This document shows, in pieces, positions 17,080-24,527 of a DNA stretch of 64,000 nt (position 1 is its first letter; every line of letters begins with the position of its first letter). The stretch spans positions 1-64,000 of the forward strand of contig JANQSF010000056.1 in the NCBI GenBank assembly GCA_028284155.1, given 5' to 3'. The stretch comes from Phycisphaeraceae bacterium (GTDB lineage Bacteria > Planctomycetota > Phycisphaerae > Phycisphaerales > Phycisphaeraceae). The notes below the pieces were generated by a model, which was given only the letters and a program-made list of their open reading frames with translations, did not search any database and was not told the DNA's origin. A program made the translations under genes and the position numbers.

Positions 17080-17574
17080 TCACCCCGTCGACTCGTCCCC
17101 CTCATCCCGCTGCTTCGCCTCCGGCGAGACGCCGTAGATGACGAACCGGAAGCTCACCGGGTCCCACCCGTGCTCGGCGCAGATGCGGTCGCGCAGCTCG
17201 GCCAACTCAGGGACCTCGAACTCGATCACTTCATGCGTCTCGGGGCAGACCAGGTGGCCCTTGGGGTCTCGGCCGAAGCTGAGGCGGTAGTGCGACAGCT
17301 TCGAGTCGATCAGCACCTCGGTGATGATCTTCGCCTCCAGCAAATGCTTCAGCGTGCGGTAGATCGTCGCCTTGCTCACCCGGTGGTCAGCCTCGCGCAT
17401 CTCGTGCAGCAGTTCGTCGGCCTCGAACACGCCTTCCTTTGCGAGCACAGCGTCAAGGATCAACGCCCGTTCCTGCGTGAACTTGAGCCCCTGCCGCTTG
17501 AGAAAGCGACGAAAGATCGCGCACAGCGGCATGATCAGTTGCCGGTCGTTGGGTGTGACAGCGGGTGTGGACAT
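17080..17574 (-). CDS. Fur-family transcriptional regulator
   Basis: The 164-residue protein has the Fur winged helix (LKFTQERALILDAVLAKEG, then HRVSKATIYRTLKHLLEAKII) and the dimerisation-domain beginning with GHLVCPETHEVIEF. In canonical Fur the equivalent site holds a CxxC zinc pair; here the second Cys is replaced by a nearby His, and no later CxxC is present. It may thus sense a metal differently or bind structural zinc through C and H. It lies directly upstream of the solute-binding/permease genes on the same strand and may control them. ATG 17574 is favoured by TACAAT six bases before it. Confidence 0.87.
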   Translation of the reverse strand: MSTPAVTPNDRQLIMPLCAIFRRFLKRQGLKFTQERALILDAVLAKEGVFEADELLHEMREADHRVSKATIYRTLKHLLEAKIITEVLIDSKLSHYRLSFGRDPKGHLVCPETHEVIEFEVPELAELRDRICAEHGWDPVSFRFVIYGVSPEAKQRDEGDESTG

Positions 17575-17580
17575 GGCTGC

Positions 17581-17586
17581 ATTGTA
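17581..17586 (-). promoter_or_regulatory. -10-like box TACAAT, fur-family gene
   Basis: On the minus strand TACAAT is separated from the start ATG (17574) by six bases (GCAGCC). A transcript starting at normal distance would begin at or next to the ATG, so the mRNA would be leaderless. The same geometry occurs at four other genes. Confidence 0.55.
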
Positions 17587-17947
17587 GGGTCGACACAAGA
17601 GAAAACGACCACGAATCGTAATCGTCCTCGTAATCGTAATCGACCGGACACGAAGGAAGCCGGGCCTTTCCGAAGACCCGGATCAAATGCAACCCAAGAA
17701 AGACAACCGCGGATGACGCGGATCGCGCGGATGGCATTCGAGTCAGAACATCCGGCTCCCATCCGTGCGATCCGCGCAATCCGCGGTCACTCCCGTTCGA
17801 TCCGGGCCTTCAGGTTCCCCGCAAATCAAAGAAGCCGGGCCTTTCCGAAGGCCGGGATCACGTGTCGAGGATCGCGCAGGCAACGGACGCGGTGGCGTTA
17901 CCGATTACGAGTACGATCACGAGGACGATTACGATGATGGGCCCTCG
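17587..17947. repeat. nested repeat island between glyQS and the fur-family gene
   Basis: This 361-base stretch has no gene. Its outer arms are inverted copies of an ATCGTAATCGTCCTCGT motif (about 17615-17640 and 17905-17938). Inside are two direct copies of family F, AAGCCGGGCCTTTCCGAAG (17657-17684 and 17832-17859). At the centre is an imperfect inverted repeat of CGCGGATCG-type units (about 17700-17730 and 17758-17790). The CCGCGGTCA part recurs near 55065. It looks like successive insertion of palindromic elements into one another. Confidence 0.75.
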
Positions 17948-19576
17948 TCAGCGGCCGATCTTCTCACTGAGAAACCTCTCAACCTCATCGATCGCGATGC
18001 GCGACTGCTCCCCCGTGTCCCGCTCGCGCACCGTCACCGTGTTGTCGCTCAGCGTGTCGCTGTCGACTGTGAAGCAGTAGGGTGTGCCGATTTCGTCCAT
18101 GCGTGCGTACCGCTTGCCGATCGCCTGCTTGGCGTCGTACTCGCACGTGAACTTATTCCGCAGGTCGAGGTACAGCTTCTTGGCGACTTCGGGCAACCCG
18201 TCTTTGTTGACGAGCGGGTAAATGCCGGCCTTGATCGGCGCCAGGTGCGGCGCGAACTTGAGGATGTACTTGCTGCCCTTGCGCTCCGGCGTGGGTGTAA
18301 ACGCCTCACAGATCACAGCCAGCGTCGCACGCGTCAACCCGGCGGCCGGCTCGATCACGTGCGGGATGTATCGGCTCCGCCGCTTGATCTCGTCCTTTTC
18401 CACGCCCTCGTTCTGCAGCCTGACCTGCAACTCCTGGTCGAAGTAGCTCAGGTCGGCGTTCGAGTCGGGGTTGTTGGCTTTGCTGTGCGCGTTGAGGTCG
18501 AAGTCGCAGCGGTGCGCGATCCCCTCCAGCTCGCCGTACCCGGGCGCGGTGAACGGCCACTTGTACTCGATATCAACCGTCCCGTACCCGTCCTTCGCGT
18601 AATGCGACAGCTCGTCCTTGTCGTGCTCGCGGAAGATCAGGTTGTCGGCGCTCAATCCCAGCGACCGGTACCATTCCATTCGCTTCTCTTTCCAATACTC
18701 CTTCCACTGCCCCGCGTCGTCGGGGTGACAGAAGAACTCCATCTCCATCTGCTCGAACTCACGCGAACGGAAGACGAAGTTCCGGGGCGTCACCTCATTA
18801 CGAAACGCCTTGCCGACCTGCGCGACACCGAACGGCACACGCACACGCATCGTGTCGAGGACGTTCTTGTAGTTCAAGAAAATGCCCTGCGCCGTCTCGG
18901 GGCGCAGGTACGCCTTCGCATCGTCGTCACGGATCGCGCCGACGAACGTCTCGAACATGAGGTTGAACTCACGCGGCTCGGTGAGTGATCCCTTCTCGCC
19001 GCATTCTGGGCATACGAATTCTGACCGCCCAGATTCATTGAGCTTGGTGTACTCGTTGAATCCAGACAGTGTAAATCCTTGGCCCGCTTGTCCTTTGGAC
19101 AGTTTGTCAATGCGCTTCTTATTCTTCTCGATGATCTCCTCTGGTTCACCAATGCCACAAATCAAGAAGTGTTGATCTGATTCGGGGAAAATCAACTCCA
19201 AGGCCAGCAAGTGATCGGCACGAAAACGACTTTTACAAGCCTTGCAATCAGCCATCGGGTCGTTGAATCCACCGACGTGCCCACTTGCGACCCACGCTTT
19301 GGGGTTTTGTACGATCGCTGAGTCCAGGCCGACGATCTGCAAAGGATCACCATCTGGCCCGATCGGCGGGCATTCGACCATCGCCCGCCACCACGAGTCG
19401 CGGATGTTGTTTTTCAGTTGGACGCCCAGCGGGCCGTAGTCCCAGAAGCCGTTGATGCCGCCGTAAATCTCCGACGCCGGGTAGACAAAGCCGCGCCGCT
19501 TGCACAGCGCGACGATCTCGTCCATGCTTTTCTGGGCGTTGTAGGTAGCATCGGGGGCGGTGGCGGTTTCAGACAT
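17948..19576 (-). CDS. glyQS: glycyl-tRNA synthetase, single-chain class II type
   Basis: The 542-residue enzyme charges tRNA-Gly. The N-terminus IVALCKRRGFVYPASEIYGG and GFWDYGPLG are diagnostic, CKACKSRFRAD and CPECG make the zinc site, FRNEVTPRNFVFRSREFEQME is class II motif 2, and AAGLTRATLAV is motif 3. It ends with the normal anticodon-binding domain. AAAGGA precedes the ATG. The segment encoding about residues 70-195 (19000-19370) is visibly more A/T-rich with different codon choice than the flanks, suggesting recombination inside the gene. The single-chain form is the type expected in this phylum rather than the two-subunit form. Confidence 0.93.
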   Translation of the reverse strand: MSETATAPDATYNAQKSMDEIVALCKRRGFVYPASEIYGGINGFWDYGPLGVQLKNNIRDSWWRAMVECPPIGPDGDPLQIVGLDSAIVQNPKAWVASGHVGGFNDPMADCKACKSRFRADHLLALELIFPESDQHFLICGIGEPEEIIEKNKKRIDKLSKGQAGQGFTLSGFNEYTKLNESGRSEFVCPECGEKGSLTEPREFNLMFETFVGAIRDDDAKAYLRPETAQGIFLNYKNVLDTMRVRVPFGVAQVGKAFRNEVTPRNFVFRSREFEQMEMEFFCHPDDAGQWKEYWKEKRMEWYRSLGLSADNLIFREHDKDELSHYAKDGYGTVDIEYKWPFTAPGYGELEGIAHRCDFDLNAHSKANNPDSNADLSYFDQELQVRLQNEGVEKDEIKRRSRYIPHVIEPAAGLTRATLAVICEAFTPTPERKGSKYILKFAPHLAPIKAGIYPLVNKDGLPEVAKKLYLDLRNKFTCEYDAKQAIGKRYARMDEIGTPYCFTVDSDTLSDNTVTVRERDTGEQSRIAIDEVERFLSEKIGR

Positions 19577-19907
19577 ATCGGCGTCCTTTCAAGCCTTGCA
19601 AGGCCGGGATGATAGCAGCAAAGCGACGAGCGAAGAGCGACAAGCCACAAGGTCTTGGAGAATCGCTCACCCCATTTAGCCGCGTCGCTTGCGACGCGCG
19701 TCGTCCGTCGCGATCGGACGAACGACGAGAGACGATCTGGCGCTGTCCGTAGGACACGCGTCGCAAGCGACGCGGCTAAATGAACGATGCCGGATCGCCC
19801 ACTCCGTGGGTCGTGGCTCATGGCTCGTCCCTTCTGGCTAACCGCTGATCGCTCATCGCTAACCGCTCTCCCCGGAATAATCCCCCGGCCCCACGTGTAC
19901 CCACCCA
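19577..19907. repeat. intergenic region with paired family B hairpins
   Basis: No gene is visible between the divergent glyQS and radical SAM genes. Facing family B copies lie at 19675-19698 and 19757-19780; each contains the hairpin GCGTCGCTTGCGACGC with outer TTTAGCC. The remainder (19781-19890) holds short GCTCATGGCTC and CGCTCATCGCTAACCGC direct repeats. Here the element lies between divergent genes, so it cannot simply be a terminator. Confidence 0.75.
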
Positions 19908-19913
19908 TACAAT
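19908..19913 (+). promoter_or_regulatory. -10-like box TACAAT, radical SAM gene
   Basis: TACAAT is followed seven bases later by GTG 19921. The upstream ATG at 19912 overlaps this box, which favours GTG as the start and a leaderless transcript. Confidence 0.5.
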
Positions 19914-19920
19914 GCCCTCC

Positions 19921-21180
19921 GTGACCCGTTCGATTGCACTGCCCACCTTCGACGCCGCCGACCCGTTCGCCCACCGCCTGGCGGTGGACGGCCAGCGTCT
20001 GGCGCGGCGTTCGCTGCGCACCTTGCAACTCAACCTCGGCAAGATGTGCAACATCGCCTGCGCCCATTGCCACGTCGAGGCTGGGCCGAAGCGCAAGGAG
20101 ATCATGACGTGGGACACGATGCGCCGCGTCCTTGATTGGATCGACACGCAGGGCGGGCCTGCCGAGATCGAAGTCGTCGACATGACCGGCGGCAGCCCGG
20201 AGATGAACCCGCACTTCCGCGACTTGGTCGTAGAGCTGAAGCGACGCGGATTGCACCTGCTGGACCGTTGCAACCCGACGATCATCGAAGAGCCGGGCTA
20301 CGAAGACCTGCCTCAGTTTCTGGCTGAGCACGGCGTCGAGATCGTCGCGTCGCTGCCGTGCTACCTCGAAGACAACGTCGACGCACAGCGCGGCAACGGC
20401 GTGTTCGAGAAGTCGATCGCGGCGTTGCGGAAGTTGAACGCGGTGGGGTATGGGGTGGAGAGGCACGTGGAGGAGGCGAGGCACGGAGGCACGGAGGCAC
20501 GGAGGCACGGAGGGGGGGGACAAGCGGGACGAGAGCAGGGGAACGCGGCGTCGCCCCTTCAGCCCCCGGTTCTGCCGGGGGACCGGTCGTCGTTGGACGC
20601 CGGTGGCGCAGGCGACCGCTCCACCGAGCCGGGCACGTGCGGCGCGACCGATCCCCGGGCGACGCCCGGGGCTGAGTTAGGGGAGTTGCGTCTTGATCTT
20701 GTTTACAACCCCGTCGGTTTCGGCCTGCCGCCGGCGCAGGCGGCGCTTGAGCGTGACTACAAGAAGCATCTGCGCGAGACCTACGGCATCACATTCAACA
20801 CGCTTTGGACGATCACGAACATGCCCATCAAGCGCTTCGGGCATGCGCTGCGACGTGACGGCAGGTTCGACGCTTACATGGGCAAGCTCATCGACGCGCA
20901 CAACGCCGACAACGTCGAGGCCGTCATGTGCCGTGACCTGGTCAGTGTCGGTTGGCGGGGCACGGTGTACGACTGCGACTTCAACCAGATGCTGCAGATG
21001 CCGCTCGTACCCGCGTCGTTCGGCCCCTGTGACGACGAGCACACCGTCGAGTCGGAGGGGCGGAAGCTCTGGGACTATTCGGCTGACGAGTTGCACGGCA
21101 GAGCGATCCGCACAGGGGCACATTGCTTCGGCTGCACCGCTGGGGCGGGGTCAAGTTGCACAGGCGCGCTTTTGACGTAG
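19921..21180 (+). CDS. ArsS-like radical SAM protein with an in-frame repeat insertion
   Basis: The protein has LQLNLGKMCNIACAHCHVEAGPKRKE with the radical SAM CxxxCxxC cluster, then NPVGFGLPP, FNTLWTITNMPIKRFG and a Cys-rich end HCFGCTAGAGSSC, matching the radical SAM/Cys-rich family of arsenosugar biosynthesis ArsS. That enzyme is thought to make dimethylarsinoyl-adenosyl compounds from SAM. Between LNAVGYG and LRLDLVYNPVG relatives have only a few residues; here 20455-20685 adds about 75 residues encoded by a tandem octamer and a palindromic element. The insert keeps the frame, so the product may still fold. No arsenic-methylation gene is adjacent. Confidence 0.82.
   Translation: MTRSIALPTFDAADPFAHRLAVDGQRLARRSLRTLQLNLGKMCNIACAHCHVEAGPKRKEIMTWDTMRRVLDWIDTQGGPAEIEVVDMTGGSPEMNPHFRDLVVELKRRGLHLLDRCNPTIIEEPGYEDLPQFLAEHGVEIVASLPCYLEDNVDAQRGNGVFEKSIAALRKLNAVGYGVERHVEEARHGGTEARRHGGGGQAGREQGNAASPLQPPVLPGDRSSLDAGGAGDRSTEPGTCGATDPRATPGAELGELRLDLVYNPVGFGLPPAQAALERDYKKHLRETYGITFNTLWTITNMPIKRFGHALRRDGRFDAYMGKLIDAHNADNVEAVMCRDLVSVGWRGTVYDCDFNQMLQMPLVPASFGPCDDEHTVESEGRKLWDYSADELHGRAIRTGAHCFGCTAGAGSSCTGALLT
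20455..20685 (+). repeat. repeat insertion inside the radical SAM gene
   Basis: The insert consists of four perfect CACGGAGG octamers (20482-20513) and then a family G inverted pair: left arm 20554-20586 (CTTCAGCCCCCGGTTCTG, then GGGGGACCGG) and right arm 20645-20684 (ACCGATCCCCGGGCGACG...). The same pair occurs between genes at 53973-54105. Translation gives a low-complexity Gly/Arg/Ala/Pro stretch. Confidence 0.85.
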
Positions 21181-21214
21181 CAATCAATGGATGAGAATTC
21201 CGCAGTTGTATGAT

Positions 21215-21286
21215 CCTCCGTGCCTCCGTGCCTCCGTGCCTCCGTGCCTCCGTGCCTCCGTGCCTCCGTGCCTCCGTGCCTCCGTG
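21215..21286 (+). repeat. nine tandem copies of CCTCCGTG
   Basis: Nine perfect octamers lie in the 178-base gap before the mono-haem gene. The unit is the exact complement of the CACGGAGG octamer inside the preceding gene, so the two arrays are in inverted orientation about 700 bases apart. The frame of the next gene is open through the array (PPCLRASV repeats), but this is not taken as coding. Confidence 0.95.
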
Positions 21287-21358
21287 CCTTTCTGCCTCTC
21301 CCCCACGATCGGGCAATCCCCCATGCCGGCGCGCTGCACGGCTGCCCTAAGATCGTCT

Positions 21359-22693
21359 ATGTCCACACATTGCGACATTTCGTGCCGTTCGTTCGCTGTC
21401 CTTTTGGCCGTCGCGGCTGCGTCCTGCGCTACTTCGTTCGCACGCGCCGACGAACCCTGGCAAGGCCCGCCGATCAACTACCGCACGGCCACCGCCAACG
21501 ACGCGATCGCCAAGTTGCAGGCCAAACTCGACAGCGGCAAGACGTGGCTGACCTACCGACCCGGCCAGGGCTACCTCAAGTCGGTCTTGAAGGCGTTGGA
21601 CATCCCCGAGTCGTCGCAGGTGCTCGTGCACTCCAAAACGAGCCTGCAACGCAGCAAGATCTCGCCGCGCACGCCGCGGGCGATCTACTTCAACGACGAT
21701 GTCTACATCGGCTGGTGCGTCGACGGCGACCTGATCGAGGTGTCGAGCGTCGACCCGAAACTGGGCGCGTTGTTCTACACGCTCAGCCAGGAGCGCGTCA
21801 CGTCGCCGGCTAAGCCGCGTTTTGTCCGCGACAAGGGGCAGTGTTTGGCCTGCCACGCGTCGACGCGCACCGAGTCGGTGCCGGGGCATGTCATCCGATC
21901 GGTCTACGTCGACGGACGCGGCCTACCCGTGCCGGGGACGAGCACGTACACGACCGACCACGAAAGCCCGATCGAGGAACGGTTTGGCGGTTGGTACGTC
22001 ACCGGCACGCACGGCCAGATGCGACACCTCGGCAACGCGCTGGTGACCGACCGGTTCGATCCGGAGAAGATCGACACCAACGCCGGCGCGAACTGCCGCG
22101 ATTTGAGCAAGCACTTTGACGTCAAGCCCTATCTCACGCCGCACAGCGATATCGTCGCGCTGCTCGTTCTGCAGCACCAGGTCAAGATGCACAACCTGAT
22201 CGCGCGTGCCGGCTACGAGACGCGGTTGGCCATGCACCAGCAGCGGGAGATGAACAAGGCGCTGGGCGAGCCGATCGACCAGATGCGCGAATCGACTTAC
22301 CGACGGATCAAGTCGGCTGGCGAGCCGTTGTTGCGCTACATGCTGTTCGTCGACGAGGCGGCGCTGACCGACCCGGTCGTCGGCACGTCGTCGTTCGCGA
22401 AAGACTTTGTCGCACGCGGCCCGCGCGACAGCAAGGGCAGATCGCTGCGCGAATTCGACTTGCAGCGTTGGCTGTTCCAGTACCCGTGCAGCTTCCTGAT
22501 CCATTCCGAGGCGTGGGACAACCTGCCCAAGCCGATGCTCGACTACCTCTACGAGCGGCTGTGGACGATCCTGAACGGGCAGGACCAGTCGGGCCGGTTC
22601 GACATGCTCTCGACGGCCGACCGCGAGGCGATCCTGACGATCCTGCGCGAGACGAAGCCGAACCTGCCGATGTCTTGGCGGACGGAGAATTGA
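21359..22693 (+). CDS. secreted mono-haem c-type protein, function unknown
   Basis: The ATG at 21359 starts a signal peptide (CRSFAVLLAVAAASCATSF, cleavage near ARADEP). The 444-residue chain has one haem-c motif, CLACH at residues 162-166, in QCLACHASTRTES, followed by GHVIRSVYVDGRGLP and a later helical half with several Met and His (HQVKMHNLIARAGYETRLAMHQQREM) that may supply an axial ligand or second cofactor site. I know similar planctomycete and proteobacterial hypothetical proteins but no assigned function. An electron-transfer or peroxidase-like role in the periplasm is a guess. It ends in a family H repeat. Confidence 0.75.
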   Translation: MSTHCDISCRSFAVLLAVAAASCATSFARADEPWQGPPINYRTATANDAIAKLQAKLDSGKTWLTYRPGQGYLKSVLKALDIPESSQVLVHSKTSLQRSKISPRTPRAIYFNDDVYIGWCVDGDLIEVSSVDPKLGALFYTLSQERVTSPAKPRFVRDKGQCLACHASTRTESVPGHVIRSVYVDGRGLPVPGTSTYTTDHESPIEERFGGWYVTGTHGQMRHLGNALVTDRFDPEKIDTNAGANCRDLSKHFDVKPYLTPHSDIVALLVLQHQVKMHNLIARAGYETRLAMHQQREMNKALGEPIDQMRESTYRRIKSAGEPLLRYMLFVDEAALTDPVVGTSSFAKDFVARGPRDSKGRSLREFDLQRWLFQYPCSFLIHSEAWDNLPKPMLDYLYERLWTILNGQDQSGRFDMLSTADREAILTILRETKPNLPMSWRTEN

Positions 22694-22919
22694 AACGCAA
22701 AGGCGCTGAGACGCGAAGTCGCAAAGAAGCAAAAAAGGGGGTGGTTGGAGTGGGTCGATGGGCGGTGGGTGCGTTCAGGTCGCGGGGAGTCGGGCTTCTG
22801 TTTGATCGAATGGCTGAGACACGTCGGCTCGATCAGAACTCAACGACATTCTGTTTCCTCGGGCTTGTTTTCTAATCTCCGCACCTCTGCGCCTTCGCGC
22901 ATTTGCGTTTCATTTCTTC
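22691..22919. repeat. inverted repeat, family H
   Basis: The left arm (22691-22731) reads TTGAAACGCAAAGGCGCTGA; the right arm (22877-22919) reads GCGCATTTGCGTTTCATTTC. The stop codon of the mono-haem gene lies in the left arm. The centre (22732-22876) shows no gene. Confidence 0.75.
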
Positions 22920-22931
22920 AGTTCAGAAATC

Positions 22932-22951
22932 GCGCTAAGCCGCGAGCGGCT
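22932..22951. repeat. REP family A copy supplying the radA stop codon
   Basis: GCGCTAAGCCGCGAGCGGCT overlaps the last base-pairs of radA: the TAG stop (22950-22952, minus) uses two bases of the palindrome. It is also positioned as a terminator hairpin for radA. Confidence 0.75.
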
Positions 22952-24404
22952 ACATGAGTAGCTGCACGGCGTGGTCGAGTTTGGAGACTTCGATCAGTTC
23001 GCAGCCTTTGGGCGCTTTGACTTGCATGGGGGGGCAGACGACCTTGCCGAAGCCGAGGCGGGCGGCCTCGGTCAGGCGTTGCTCGATCGCGTTGACGTGA
23101 CGCAGTTCGCCGCCGAGGCCGATCTCGCCGACGGCGCACCAGGGTTTGGTGGTGTCGTCGTCGCCGAGTCTTTTGTTCAGGTGCGCGCCGGCGATCGCCA
23201 GCGCGAGCGCGAGGTCGGCGGCCGGCTCGACGATCTTGATGCCGCCGACGCTTGAGGTAAAGACGTCCTGGTCAGCCAACCGCAGTTCAGCGCGCTTTTC
23301 GAGCACGGCGATGAGCATAGCCAAGCGGTTGCCGTCTACGCCGCTGGTTTTGCGCTTGACCGAGCCGAGGAAGCCCGGCGCGGTCAGGGCTTGCAGTTCG
23401 ACGAGCAGGCAGCGCGAGCCCTGCAACACGGGGCAGACGACGCTGCCGGGGTTGGATTGGTACTCGGCCGCGACAAGGCCGGAGCCGGGGGCTTCGCGCA
23501 GGCCGGCGTCGGTCATCTCGAACAGCCCGACCTCCAGCGTCGTGCCGAAGCGGTTCTTGATCGCGCGGACGATACGGTGGCTGTGGTAGCGGTCGCCCTC
23601 GAAGTAGAGCACGGTATCGACCATGTGTTCGAGCAGGCGTGGGCCGGCCAATTGGCCTTGCTTCGTGACGTGCCCGACGAGGAACACGGCCACTCCCGTC
23701 GCCTTCGCGAGGTAGACCAGTTCCATGCAGCACGAGCGGAGTTGCGACACGCTCCCGGGGGCGGCGGTCAGGTCGCCCTTGTAGATCATCTGGATCGAGT
23801 CGATGATGACGACGCCGGGTTGGACGCGGCGGACCTGCTCGATGATGCGCGCGATGTTCGTGTCGGCCAGGACGAACAGGTTGTCGCTGTCGACGCCGAG
23901 GCGCTGAGCGCGCAGACGGGTCTGTTGGGCTGACTCTTCACTTGACACATATAGCACGGGACGGGCGTCGTCGTGTTGTTTTGCACGCGTGTCGCCGTTG
24001 TCGCTTTCGCCCGACGCCAGGCGGTGCGCGGCCTGCAGCAGCAGCGTCGACTTGCCGATGCCCGGGTCGCCGCCGACCAGCACGACCGAGCCGGGCACGA
24101 CGCCGGCCGAGCCGTTGTCAGCCGACCGTCCCAGCACGCGGTCGAACTCGGCGATGCCGGTTGGGAGACGCGGGTGAGTCGCCTCGTCGACTTCGGTGAT
24201 GGGTGTCGCCTGCGGCGATTGGCCGCCCTCCGCCTCGATGATCGTCGCCGCGACAGCGGCCATCGGCGCGTCGTCGTCGCCGCCGGCGGTGGGGCGGTGT
24301 TCTTCCAGCGCGTCCCACGCGCCGCAGTCGGAGCACTTGCCTAGCCAACGCGCATGCACGGCACCGCACTCACGACAGACAAACTGGGCGCGACGTTTGG
24401 CCAT
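22950..24404 (-). CDS. radA: DNA repair protein RadA
   Basis: RadA is a RecA-related branch-migration ATPase for homologous recombination. The 484-residue product has the zinc finger C10-C13-C24-C27, Walker A GGDPGIGKST at 111-120, the RadA-specific KNRFG at 283-287, and the C-terminal Lon-like domain with VEPAADLALALAIAGAHLN. Linkers of unusual length (acidic/Ala-rich at 35-70, SGESDNGDTRAKQHDDARP at 131-149) are the only oddities. The frame is open for 244 more codons upstream, but these overlap kdsC antisense and are not coding. Start 24404 is supported by a TATCAT box six bases before it. Confidence 0.95.
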   Translation of the reverse strand: MAKRRAQFVCRECGAVHARWLGKCSDCGAWDALEEHRPTAGGDDDAPMAAVAATIIEAEGGQSPQATPITEVDEATHPRLPTGIAEFDRVLGRSADNGSAGVVPGSVVLVGGDPGIGKSTLLLQAAHRLASGESDNGDTRAKQHDDARPVLYVSSEESAQQTRLRAQRLGVDSDNLFVLADTNIARIIEQVRRVQPGVVIIDSIQMIYKGDLTAAPGSVSQLRSCCMELVYLAKATGVAVFLVGHVTKQGQLAGPRLLEHMVDTVLYFEGDRYHSHRIVRAIKNRFGTTLEVGLFEMTDAGLREAPGSGLVAAEYQSNPGSVVCPVLQGSRCLLVELQALTAPGFLGSVKRKTSGVDGNRLAMLIAVLEKRAELRLADQDVFTSSVGGIKIVEPAADLALALAIAGAHLNKRLGDDDTTKPWCAVGEIGLGGELRHVNAIEQRLTEAARLGFGKVVCPPMQVKAPKGCELIEVSKLDHAVQLLM

Positions 24405-24410
24405 GGCGGC

Positions 24411-24416
24411 ATGATA
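24411..24416 (-). promoter_or_regulatory. -10-like box TATCAT, radA
   Basis: On the minus strand TATCAT matches the -10 consensus at five of six positions and lies six bases (GCCGCC) before the radA ATG, so the transcript would be leaderless. Confidence 0.5.
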
Positions 24417-24425
24417 CGGATTTGG

Positions 24426-24512
24426 AACCACTGATGGACACAGATGAACACAGATGGGAATCGAATCAATTCCTTTCGTCTGTGCCTGTCTGTGTCCATC
24501 TGTGGTTCCTTC
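24426..24512. repeat. inverted repeat, family J (ACAGATGGACACAGATG type)
   Basis: The left arm GAACCACTGATGGACACAGA and the right arm, ending TGTCCATCTGTGGTTCC, are near-complementary and lie between the divergent radA and kdsC genes. A single arm of this family occurs in frame at 58548-58590. Confidence 0.75.
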
Positions 24513-24515
24513 TGA

Positions 24516-24521
24516 TACGAT
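24516..24521 (+). promoter_or_regulatory. -10-like box TACGAT, kdsC
   Basis: TACGAT lies six bases (CCCGCC) before the kdsC ATG, the same geometry as at radA, the fur-family gene and the transglutaminase gene. Confidence 0.45.
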
Positions 24522-24527
24522 CCCGCC

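Noticed and set aside
21215..21286. CRISPR array
   Set aside because: The repeats are contiguous eight-base units without spacers, and no cas gene is present.
21191..21358. Coding of the octamer array as a PPCLRASV repeat protein
   Set aside because: The open frame comes from an octamer array without stop codons; the signal peptide starts at 21359.
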